From: Alligator mississippiensis
Taxonomy: Eukaryota > Chordata > Crocodylia > Alligatoridae
Direction of reading: 5' to 3'
Assembly (NCBI RefSeq): GCF_030867095.1
Contig: NC_081832.1
Coordinates: forward strand, 40,805,756 to 40,869,755
DNA length: 64,000 nt
Shown: positions 12,173 through 24,100 of the stretch, piece after piece
How positions within the stretch are numbered: position 1 is the stretch's first letter
Layout of the letters: the number at the start of each line of letters is the position of its first letter
Notes under the pieces: generated by a model
Databases searched by the model: none
Told to the model about the DNA's origin: nothing
What the model saw: only the letters and a program-made list of their open reading frames with translations
Program-made: the position numbers and the translations under genes

Positions 12173-15100
12173 CTGAGCAATCATCTCACAGCTTAACCCT
12201 TCAGCTGCTTATCCTCCACTGCATTTGCAGTGTTGCCCTAGGGTTTAATCAGTGGATTTGGGGCTTACAGCTCCCAGTCCATGAAGCAGCATCCAAAACC
12301 TCCAGGACTTGGCTATGCTGTGCAGACCCCTCTCCACCAGAACTTTTGGTTCCCTTCCATTATCTTCAAAGTTTTGACCTCTGTTCCCTAATGACCTGCT
12401 GCACAGCAGCAGTCATTGGGTGGATTTTGTGTGCCCTGCTCAGAGGACAAGGAAGGAGCAAAGGGAATCCTACCTGTTGCCCTATGTCCTCCATTTTGGT
12501 TTCTTTCCTGTTGGCATCTTCGTTTCCAGACACATCTGCTCTAGGTCTTTCTTGCAGACCATGGGTTCCTTTAATTTCTGATGTCTGATTACCTGCCCCT
12601 TGTGTAGTGCTCTCCCGAAGGGCAGTGTTTCTTTTGTCCCACTTCACCACCTCTTTCCTGTCTCCTGGGTCTCCAGCATTCTGCTTTCCAGGAACCCGAA
12701 GGCCTTCATACTTCTTTTGGTCACTTTCATTCTTGGGGGCAATGTTTTGGAGACTAACATCCTTCAGTGAGCCAGACTTACTAGCGCCCTTTCCCTCTGG
12801 TCCATTTTTGTGAGCATCCAAGTTGGCTGGTGCATTTGTAGAACCCTGGCCTTGGCCTGGGGCATTTGAATAACCTTCCTCTTGGATTCCTCCTTTTTGT
12901 ACACCGTCCACTTGAACAATTCCACTTTGAGGACCCTCCTGTTGGAGCTTTTCATCACTGCAGGCCTTATGTTCTAAGCCATCGGAACTAGGGCCCTTGC
13001 TGCCATCAGGAAGGGACTCATCCTGCTGCTCCTGGAAACTGGACTTCTTCTCAATATGGGTGACCCGAAACCTAGCAAAGAAAAAATCAAGTCAGACATA
13101 GGGATGAATATCTTCCTTCATCTCATCCTGACCTTCAGAGTATACAGGCTGACCTCTAGCTGCTGGCCCTTCATTTTCCCTCCATTGGCAACCTGATGTT
13201 CTTTTCTTCTGGTTAGCTACTCACCATTTGTAAGTTGAGCCTGACCCCTGCAGTCTTTATATCATCTCTCAAACTGAATCTTGATCTCTTGTCAACTTAT
13301 ACACCATACTGCTGCTATCCTCTGAGATTTTAAAGCAAAGTCTTCTGCATGCCATTACTAACATTTGACTTGCTTGTGCTGTATGATCTTGAACCTGTGA
13401 CTCCCCTCCAGCCTCTCCCTGTCACATTTCAGCAAACATTTTAAGCTAACACTAACCTTTACTTCCCTTTCTCCAGCATTCAGGTGACAATCCTATTTTC
13501 CCTCACTCTCACGCCTTCAGCATGCCCTGCTGATCTCTCCCCTGACTGCACCCCCTTTTGCTTGCCCCTGCTGATCTCACTCCATTCTTTGCACACATTT
13601 CTTTTCATGCCTTGCAGAATAGCACCTGCTGTCATATTTCTCTTACTAGGTTACCAGAAAACTGAGAGAGGCTGAGACAGCAGTCACCAGTTTTGACCTG
13701 GTGAGAAAGAAGAAACCAGAAGTGATCATCCTTCAAAAAGAGGGTACTGTTGGGACTAGGTATCTTGCTATGGTTTCAGATGCATAATTTAAACTGAAAG
13801 TCATCCTCACTCAACCCACCTGTAAATGGGTGCCTGGTCATTTGGGCTGGAGAATCAAGGCAACCAGTTACGATGCTAGTCACATCAATCTCTTGTGTGC
13901 CTTTGGCTACAGAAACTGCCACTTCCTAGCCATGCTTGCCCAGTGAGCTGCCTAGGTTCAAGATGACCTTTGACCTCTTGGCTAAGCCCTGTAGGGAGGC
14001 TCAGTGTGTGTGTGTCTCCATCTTTGCACTCCTCACACGTGTTAGTATGAAAAATGGCTCATTACGTTTCACATTGAGACTCATGGAAAAGTGACTGGGA
14101 AAATGCTCTATAATTGTGTAAGGGTGTTCAGTACTTACTGTGACTACATCACAATGAACAGGTATTTTCTCTAGCAAAAAAAGAGCAGCAGCCTCTGCCA
14201 GATATAGGTGAATGAACCTACCTTGCAGGGCTTAGCCCAGCACTGTGTGCCTCTCCTTGACAGAGCCATTCGTTCATTCCTGGGCTTGCTCCACTCTGCC
14301 TATTGCCGTTGTCACTGCAGGTCACTGGTAATTTATATGCAGATCCTGCAGCAGGAATGCTCCACCTCTGACATTTGTAGGAGGTACTGATACCAACAAC
14401 TGATCTGGGACTACTGGCCCTACCTGTCAACAAAAGCCCTACTCATGCACTGTTGTCACAGTGGGTTCTTCTAAGGATGTACACTGAACATACCCTGGTA
14501 ATCCCACTCACAAGAGCATGCTGCTCTCAGTCAACAGGACAGATCGAGAAAATAGGTGGGAACTGCCTGCTTTTTCTCTAGGAGAGGAATCAGCATCTTC
14601 TTTGCTTTGTCTAGAAGGCAAAGAGCTGGGAAAAGAAGTGTTTGCTCTGTGTCATGTAGGCAATTTGGGGCTGGAAAATTTGACTGGGAGCCAAGAGACC
14701 TGAGCCATCTTGTTTGTTCTGATCCAGTGGGACTTGTGCAAGTCATCATCCTCTGTGTCAGTGGTGACGCACAGAGGGTGCACGGGGGTGCATGTGCACC
14801 CCCTGAGAGCACTGGTGCACCCCCTGACAACCAGCATTCCTTGGTTCAGTGACAAGCAGGGGGGCAGGTGAGAGTGCTGGTGCTCCCCCACCCCCACCCC
14901 GAGAGCACCAGCCTGGGAGTGGGGGCGCCAGGAAAAGTGATCCCTGTGGTCCCCCTGCAGCCAATCCTAGGGGGTGGAGGGGGGGGGATTCCCCCATGGC
15001 CAGTTGTGCCAACCTGGAAGTGCCAGTGTGATTGGCTGCAGGGGACCCCTCCTTTCCCTCATCTGGTTGCTGACTGGCCGGGGGGGAGGCAAGTGCCCTC

Positions 15101-18100
15101 CCTGACTCAAGAGGCACCAGTCACCCATACTCTCTGTTTCATTATCTGTGAAATGAGGGTGATAAAACTGCCCAGAGGTCAATCATTAAGACACCAATGG
15201 TGCCCAATCTGATGCCAGCATTTCTTCAGTGAACAAGGTGTAGTAATGTGTAGCCATAGACAATTCAAGGGACAGGAGTCAGTTAGATATGGGGATACAC
15301 TGTCTGAACTACAAAAGGAAATAAATAACAAGGTATGACAATGTTTCAGAATTTAAATTAATATGAAAAGTCAGAACCAGATGCACAAAGAGATAAAAGA
15401 TAGCTATAAATATCAATGGATAACTACTTTATTAAAGAAATTCAGGATGAATGTTACTAAAAAAACAGCAAGACTTATATAGTTCCAGTTATATTCCTCT
15501 GATTGAAAGACTCAAAATAGATTTAGAAAATTGGTCAAATTATGAAATTTTGTGGTCATATAAAATTGCACTGGGTAAAGATAAAGCAAACACTCTGCCC
15601 AACAGTCAAACTTAATGTATTACTATGGCTAAAGAAATCTTTTAGGTCCAATTCAATATATAATCACTATTTTACAAAAACAACAATGAAAATTTGGGGA
15701 AAAAGATGCTTACTTAGAAATTTGGTGGAAATTTTTGGAACTTGCTAAAAAAAGAAACTTCTGTCTCCAAAAGATAAAATTTCAGAAACTTTTTGAATAT
15801 TGAAGAAAAGTGCATGTTTTATGAGCTAACACTTAAGAATACATTTAAAATTTTAAAGCAGAGATAAGCAGAAGATAGTAAGATTTGTATTATGCAGAGT
15901 TCTGAGAAAAAAGGAGGGTGAATTATTATACAGAGATGAAGAAACACAAAAGCTTAACATTGACTGAGAGTAAAGGAACTGTCAGAGACTAAAAGGAAGA
16001 GAAGAAAAGAACACAAGAGTCCTGCGTACATTGACTAGGGTCAGCGGCAGAGGAATCGGCAGCGGGGGCAGCAACAGCTGATCCCCCGAAGGTAAGTGGG
16101 GCGGAGGGACCCGGCGCAGCTGAGCCGGATCCGGAGGGGAAGCCCCCCAGGTCCCATATAGCTGAGCCGGTAGGGAGCCATGCTCCCAAGCCGCACAGCT
16201 CAAACAGAGCGCGCCAGCGTTTGCACAGGCGTTCGCGCCGGCGGGCGGGCCGGGAGGGCCAGGAGTGGGACTCCTGTAGTGGTAGGGAGTAGACACCACA
16301 CAGGTCTACAAACAGCAGCTCAGAATGGTGTCTACGAGGAGTGCTGCTAGGGCCTCTCCCCAGGGGGACAAGGCTAACCGGGGCTGGTCTGAGGCCTCCA
16401 CCCAGACTGAGCCCATGGGGGAGCTGATGTCCCCCGACCTCCTGGTCTGTGGGGGATCCCCAGCAGGGCCGGGGGGGGCAGAGATTGGGGGCCCCCACAC
16501 CTGTCCGGCAGGTGCCCGTCTTGGGGCTCTGGAGGCGCAGGTGAGGGAGCTCCGGGAGGAGGTTAGCAGGCTGAGGGGAATCAGGGAGGTGGAGGATGAA
16601 ATTGACAGATATTTCCTTTTCCTGCAGGCCCAGGCACCCAAGGAAGAAGCAGCCCAGGGAATGCCCTCCGCAGCAGAGTGGCAGACGGTCACAGCCAGGA
16701 CCGGAGCAGCTCGCAGAGAATCAGTACCAGCTTCTCCAGTTCGACTGGAGAACAGGTACGAGGCCCTGGCGATCCTGCGGGAGATGGAAGGGGAGGAGGA
16801 AACCCTTGGGCAGGAAGAAACACCACATTCTTCACACTCCAAACAGATCAAGAGATCCAAGAGGACCCAGAGGAGGAGGCGATGAGTGCTCGTCATAGGA
16901 GACTCCATCCTGAGAGGTATGGAAGGGCCCATCTGTCACCAGGACCCCTCAGCACGAGAGGTATGCTGCCTCCCTGGAGCAAAGATTCGGGATGTGATGG
17001 AGGTAATCCAGGCCATGATCAAGCCCACCGATTACTACCCCATGGTCCTAGTCCATGTGGGTACTAATGATGCGGCCAGGAGAACCCCCTGATGGCGGAC
17101 TACAGTGCTCTGGGTGGCGTGCTGAAGGAGTTCGGTGCACAGGTGGTTTTCTCTTCCATCCTACCAGTGAACGGACACGGAAGACGGCATGAGAACTGCA
17201 TCCGAGAAACCAACTGGCGGCTTCGGCTGTGGTGTCTCGAGGCAGGCTTCGGCTTCCTGGACAACGACCTGCACATCACGACGAGGGACATGCTCAGCTG
17301 GGATGGGCTTCACCTGTCCCCCAAAGGTAAGCGTGTGTTTTCTTCTAGGTTGGCAGATCTCCTCCGGCGGGCTTTAAACTAGGCTCGTCGGGGGGAGGGG
17401 AAGATGAGGGCGGGGGAAGCTGTGGACCACCAAACCATGTGGCACCCACAAGGACAGCCCAGCCTGAAGAAAGAGAGCATTGGGAACCTGAAAGCCATGG
17501 GGAGGCCAGCACTACAGCACAGGTAAGAAACGAGAAGGTAAGAAATAAGGGGCCCCTTGGGACTCGGAGCGGGGGGGCAGCAAAGGCACCAGTCGCAGGG
17601 CTCAAGTGCCTATATACTAATGCTAGGAGCATGGGAAACAAGCAGGATGAACTAGCGCTCTTGCTTGCACTAAACACCTATGACTTAGTGGGGCTAACGG
17701 AAACCTGGTGGGATTCATCCCACGACTGGGAAGTACATATTGAGGGCTATAGATTGTACAGAAAGGACAGGGTGGGGAAGAAAGGGGGAGGGGTTGCGCT
17801 CTATGTCAGTGAGCAATATACATCAACCCTCATCAAGACGGAATCCAAGGATGAGGAAGTAGAAGGATTGTGGGTTAGGCTACCTGGGGGGCAAGGAGAA
17901 AGGGATTTGGTGGTAGGGGTCTGCTACAGACCCCCACATCAAGGGGAAGAAATAGATGCGGGGCTCCTGAGGCAAATCTCGGAGACCATAAAAGCTAAAG
18001 AGGCGGTAGTCATGGGGGACCTAAACTACCCGGACATCTGCTGGGAGTCACAGACAGCAAAGTCCCACCACTCACGCAGGTTTCTAACCTGTGTACAGGA

Positions 18101-21100
18101 CCTCCACCTGACTCAGGAGGTACACGGTCCCACTAGGGGGAATGCCATACTGGATCTGGTATTGGCAACGGGGGATGACATGGTAGCGGACCTCCAGATC
18201 GGTAGCCATCTGGGGGACAGTGATCACCTAATATTAGAATTCACCATAAGATGGCGAGTGGGTAAGGTAACTAGTAGGGTGAAAGTGCTAGACTTTAGGA
18301 AAGCTGATTTCAATGAACTCAGGCGATTAGTCAAGGACGCACTGCAGAGTAGGAGATTTGAAGAGATGGAAGCCCAAGAAGGGTGGCTGTGCCTTAAGGA
18401 AACGATCCTTCGGGCACAAAGCAAGACGATCCCCGAGCGAGGCAAAAGAGGGAAAGGGGCCAGGAGGCTTCCCTGGCTGACCAGAGAAATCCAGGGCAGC
18501 CTAAGGGACAAAAGGGGAGCACATAAAAAGTGGAAACAGGGAGAGATCACCAAAGATGAATATACCTCCTCTGCTCGTGCTTGTAGGGAGGCAGTTAGAT
18601 GAGCCAAAGCTACTGTGGAGCTGAGGATGGCAACCCAAGTAAAAGACAACAAGAAATTGTTTTTTAGATATATAGGGAGTAAAAGGAAGGCCCAGGGAGG
18701 AATAGGACCCCTGCTAAATGGGCAGAAACAATTGGTGATGGACAGGGGGGACAAGGCTGAACTCCTCAACGAGTTCTTTGCCTCAGTGTTCCTAAGCGAG
18801 GGGCACGACAAGTCTCTCACTGGGGTTGTAGAGAGGCAGCAGCAAGGCGCCAGACTTCCATGCGTAGACCCTGAAATGGTGCAGAGTCATCTGGAAGAAC
18901 TGGATGCCTTTAAGTCGGCAGGCCCGGATGAGCTCCATCCAAGGGTGCTGAAGGCACTGGCCGACATCATTGCAGAGCCACTGGCGGGAATATTTGAACG
19001 CTTGTGGCGCACGGGCCAAGTCCCGGAGGACTGGAAAAGGGCCAACGTGGTCCCCATTTTCAAAAAGGGGAGGAAGGAGGACTCGGGCAACTATAGACCT
19101 GTCAGTCTCACCTCCATCCTTGGCAAAGTCTTTGAAAAAATTATCAAGGCTCACATTTGTGAGAGCCCGGCAGGACAAATTATGCTGAGGGAAAATCAGC
19201 ACGGGTTCGTGGCAGGCAGATCGTGCCTGACCAATCTAGTTTCTTTTTATGACCAGGTTACGAAACGCCTGGACACAGGAGGAGGGGTGGATGTCGTATA
19301 ATTAAACTTCAGGAAGGCCTTCGATACGGTATCCCACCCCATACTGGTGAACAAGTTAAGAGGCTGTGACTTGGATGACTACACAGTCCGGTGGGTGGTG
19401 AATTGGCTGGAGGGTCGCACCCAGAGAGTCGTGGTGGATGGGTCGGTTTCGACCTGGAAGGGTGTGGGCAGTGGGGTCCTGCAGGGCTCGGTCCTTGGAC
19501 CGATACTCTTTAATGTCTTCATCAGTGACTTGGATGAGGGAGTGAAATGTACTCTGTCCAAGTTTGCAGATGACACAAAGCTATGGGGAGATGTGGACAC
19601 ACTGGAGGGCAGGGAACAGCTGCAAGCAGATCTGGACAGGTTGGACAAGTGGGCAGAAAACAACAGAATGCAGTTCAACAAGGAGAAATGCAAAGTGCTG
19701 CACCTAGGGAGGAAGAATGTCCAGCACACCTACAGCCTAGGAAATGACCTGCTGGGTAGCATGGAAATGGAAAGGGATCTTGGAGTCCTAGTGGACTCCA
19801 AGATGAACATGAGTCGGCAGTGTGACGAAGCGATCAAAAAAGCCAATGGCACTTTATCATGCATCAGCAGATGCATGACGAATAGGTCCAAGGAGGTGAT
19901 ACTTCCCCTCTATCGGGTGCTGGTCAGACCGCAGTTGGAGTACTGCATGCAATTCTGGGCGCCGCAATTCAAGAGGGATGCAGATAACCTGGAGAGGGTC
20001 CAGAGAAGGGCCACTCGCATGGTTAAGGGCCTGCAGACCAAGCCCTACGAGGAGAGACTAGAGAAACTGGACCTTTTCAGCCTTCGCAAGAGAAGGTTGA
20101 GAGGCGACCTTGTGGCTGCCTATAAGTTCATCACAGGGGCACAGAAGGGAATTGGTGACTATTTATTCACCAAGGCGCCCCCAGGGGTTACAAGAAATAA
20201 TGGCCACAAGCTAGCAGAGAGCAGATTTAGATTGGACATTAGGAAGAACTTCTTCACAGTTAGATTGGCCAGGGTCTGGAACGGGCTCCCAAGGGAGGTG
20301 GTGCTCTCCCCTACCCTGGGGGTCTTCAAGAGGAGGTTAGATGAGCATCTAGCTGGGGTCATCTAGACCCAGCACTCTTTCCTGCTTATGCAGGGCGTCG
20401 GACTTGATGATCTATTGAGGTCCCTTCCAACCCTAACATCTATGAATCTATGAATCTTGAGCACAGTTGGTAGAAAATAAATATCTGTCTTTATGTATAT
20501 TTTAGGGGATTGGATATACTTGAAATGTTAAATTTGTTATTTGTTAAGTTGGATTAATTAATAAAGTAAAAAAAAAAGATTTTGGGATAGTAGTTGTTTG
20601 TCTCCTAGCATTAGTATTGCTGGAGTAATAGTAAGGAGGAACTAGAGAGCTCCTTGGGGCAAGGAAAAGCAGGGAGGAGAGGAGGAAAGGTGCAGGGACC
20701 TTGAGATCAAAAATGGCTCCAGTAGAGAGGCCACTCCCTTCTACAACAAATGCAAGGCCAACAGGAAATGCTTTGGTAGGGATCTGCTAAATACCTGCCG
20801 ACTGAGAAGACAGTTGTCTCCCCAGGATGCATCCTGGCTTTGCTCTCCTTGGATCTGCCCTGGCGATGCAGAGCGTGCCTCTTCTTCTTGCTGCAGTGAA
20901 TGCACGGGGCCTGTGTGGAGCCTAGGTGCACTGTGTGGTGATGTGGCGGGCCCCCATCCTGGCTATTACGATGAGGACAAAGACTGCTGTAGGAGAGGAA
21001 ACAGAGACGATTAGTTCCTTATAAATGGGGGAGGCCAGCCATCATGTTGGCCCACTTTCAAGTCTGTACTCAGAGAAGAAAGAGTTCTTGAGGAAATTAA

Positions 21101-24100
21101 TGGAATTAGAGCAGAATTGCTCACAGGGCAGAAGGCAAGAAAAGGATGTTCCATCCTGACAGAAGGAGAGTGGTCACACAGTGACAGAAAATTGAGGTCC
21201 CCAGGAACTTGGGGTCTCAGCTTCTTCACAGGTGAGCCATAAGACCCCTGCTTCACCTTGTCCACCTAAGCTTTCCAAGTATCTGTTGAGACCAAGTGGG
21301 ATTGGATTAGGGGCCTAAGTGCACTCAGATAGTCTCGGGATTGGAATGCTACCCATGACACTGCTGATCCCTTCACTGCTGCAAAAGCTGAGGAATGGTG
21401 GATGATCCCCCTCACCTGGGCACTGGCACGTGGACATCCCCTTCACTGTCCCCCAGCATTTCCTTCAGGGCTTCCACATTTGCTGGCAATGAGAAGAAAC
21501 AGAAAATATATCCAACCAGAACAGTCCAGTGCTCAAGAATACCCCCCAGAGGCAGGCCCAATGAAATACCCACCTTCATTCTGAATGATGCATCTCACAA
21601 TCTTCTCTACTGTGTCCTCATTCAGTTCCTCCTCTTCATCTGAAAGGAGAAAATATGGCAGCAAGGGAAGATATTTAGGTGCTCCCCTGGCAGGGAGGTA
21701 ATCTATATACAGTCCCAACTACTGAAGAACAAGAGTAACCAAGAGTAAACCAAGCACCTTTTTTCTATATAGGGAAAGCCCTGAAAAGCAGCTGTATCCT
21801 GCTTCCATGCCTAGGAGACACACCAGGTGTCTGGGCTTTCCCTTCCATCATCAAGCCTCATCTCTAGAGACAACAGGAAATGATGCTGTGGTGCTTTCTC
21901 TCCAGTAGCAGAATCTTCCCATACCCTGGGAGAGTAGGTTTACCCCTCCACACAGGGAATTAGCGAGACCTCATGAACAACAGCCCCCCACAGTGGCGAG
22001 GGCTCTTGAAAAAGGAATGTCATAGAATCCAAGAAAAAATCTAATATAATAAAAGGCTTAGTCTGTCTGTCTGTGTGTCTGTCCATCTGAAATGCTTTTG
22101 GGCAGCTGCATATGCACCACCAAGAGGGCTGGCAGCGATTGACTGCATGGGCCTGGGCTACACAGGCCCAAGTTTGTATTGCTGCTGGGGAAGTTTGTGG
22201 TGGCAAATACGCCCCAGCCACTCCAGCAGTGGGGTTTCCTCCCAGCTGAGGGATCACGGTGGGGGTGCCCCCACACTGCCTGGCCCCAATGCCCCCCCGA
22301 ACAGCTGGTAGGGAGGGGGAGGTGGCAGGCAGGGGGGGAGGGAGGCAAGGGCCAGACCCAGAGCAGCAATGAGGGGGGAGTTGAGCGGCGCTGCACCCAG
22401 AGAGGCAATGAGGGGTGGGGGTAGAGAGGGGCCAGACCTGGAGCGGCGGCAGGGCAGGGCAGAGTAGGGCCGGACCTGGAGCAAAGGGGTGGAGGGGGAG
22501 TTGAGCGGAGTCAGACCCAGAGCAGTAGGGGGCAGGGGCACGGGGCCGGATGCGAGGCTCTGTCCCCACTCACCTGCCCCCGCCCCCCCTGTCATTCTTG
22601 ATGAGCAATTTGCTAGTATTTGTAATAAAGTCTCATAACTTAGGATTTCTAGACCACAGTGACAAACATGCTTCATTGCTGGGAATGCTTCTGGCTGGGC
22701 AGTGCATCGTGGAGTGGTGGAAAGCAGCAGCAGTGCATCAGCAAGAAGGCTGCTCCTTTTATTAAAGGAAATACTGCTGTCAGAGGCTTTGAGAAAGCAT
22801 ACGCTAAGACTGAAAATACCATTTAAGTGAACCACACTAAACCACACATCATAGGAAACCTTGTATTTTCCTGAGGCAACATTCCTTTGGGCCCTGGAGG
22901 TGAGATGAGGGGCATGAAGCCAGTCTACAAGCAAGATTCTGCAAGCCTCCTATAGGGGCTCTAGACAACTTTCCCAAGTAATTTAAAAACTGAGCTCCAC
23001 CAGAAAGTGTTGACCCCAAAAGTACTCTTCCAGCTGAACCGATGATATCTAAAATGAAGTCTTTTCAGTGGTTACAGGTGCAGGGTCCAATCTTGCACAT
23101 CTGGAAGCTAACAGGAAGATTCCTATTGATATCACTGAGCCTTGGATTGAACTCCCGGGTAATGGAGTACAGAGCTTATAATTTCTGGGAAGCTCAAATA
23201 TATTTCCACATGAGTGGAACTGAGAGCTGCTAAAGCCTTGAGTCACATCTAAGGGTCCTTGGAAGGCCCAAGTTGCACCTGTATTTGTGAATGCCAAGTA
23301 TCTGTGAGAGCCACATTTGCCCCGAGGAAGTTGTGAGTTCTGCCAGTCAGAATTACAACTCAGTGTCAGAGGCTGTAGCTTTTGGAGCCCTGCTCTTAAA
23401 CTGCAGAATTCAATAGTTACACAACTGCCATTTTGAGTTATGAAAGTTACAGAGAAAAGATGCAGCTATTCCTTTGCAGTAAAAGCTGAAGAAGCTAGTA
23501 AACAACAAAGGCAGCTAAGATATGGCTAAAGAAAGTATGTCAGTCAGAAGAGCATTAAGAGTATAATATAGCTTTAAAAAAAAAAAATGAAATACAAGCA
23601 AAAAATGGTATTTGCAGAGTTTTCAGCATCGACTCTGACTGTGCCATAAGCTCCACCTCTAAGTCAAAGCCCTTTACTGAAGCCCATCTCACCCTACCTG
23701 GCTTAGCAATACGGATCCTGTACCACCATAAAGCCAACCCTCACTCTACAAAGTGACCGGGGAGCCAACACACTGGCCAGACTGTACCTTTACACCATGA
23801 ACTGGCAAACTTTACTGTACTTAGTTGCTGCTTGGCAATATCCTTTATGACAAGCACCACCTGATAGACCCAGATCCCTTTCCTGCAGGTCCCTCACTGA
23901 GCCACTTGACACAGCCTTAGGGGATGGAAAACCACTGGCACAATTGCCCAGTCCTTACCCATGCAATCTGATTTCTGTGTTACAGGAGTTGGCTGGCTGA
24001 CAGCTTTCAACTGTGCACTGGCAAGTTTTGCACACTTTCCAACATAGAACACAAACCCCAAGAATGTGCTCCTAATTATCCATGATAACCCCTGGACTGT

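Larger units (their letters stand above)
16020..20457 (+). mobile_element. nearly full-length CR1 LINE
   Basis: About 4.4 kb: GC-rich 5' UTR (16020-16324), ORF1, ORF2 and a tail with GAGGTCCCTTCCA and the 8-mer ATCTATGA twice plus a partial copy (20438-20457). It lies in RELL2 intron 4-5 in the opposite orientation to the gene. Only a few lesions interrupt the two ORFs, so the copy is young. It is very close to the minus-strand copy at 40.71-44.03 kb. Confidence 0.95.

Noticed and set aside
12366..12911. Stand-alone 181-codon gene on the minus strand
   Set aside because: It is the middle of RELL2 exon 5; the frame continues upstream to the splice acceptor at 13072.
13484..13675. Hydrophobic small frame as a possible membrane peptide
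   Set aside because: Lies in a RELL2 intron, has no homologue that I recognise, and the leucine/cysteine content follows from CT-rich DNA.
15982..16932. Open frames of 105-208 codons on the minus strand
   Set aside because: They are the antisense of the GC-rich CR1 5' UTR and ORF1.
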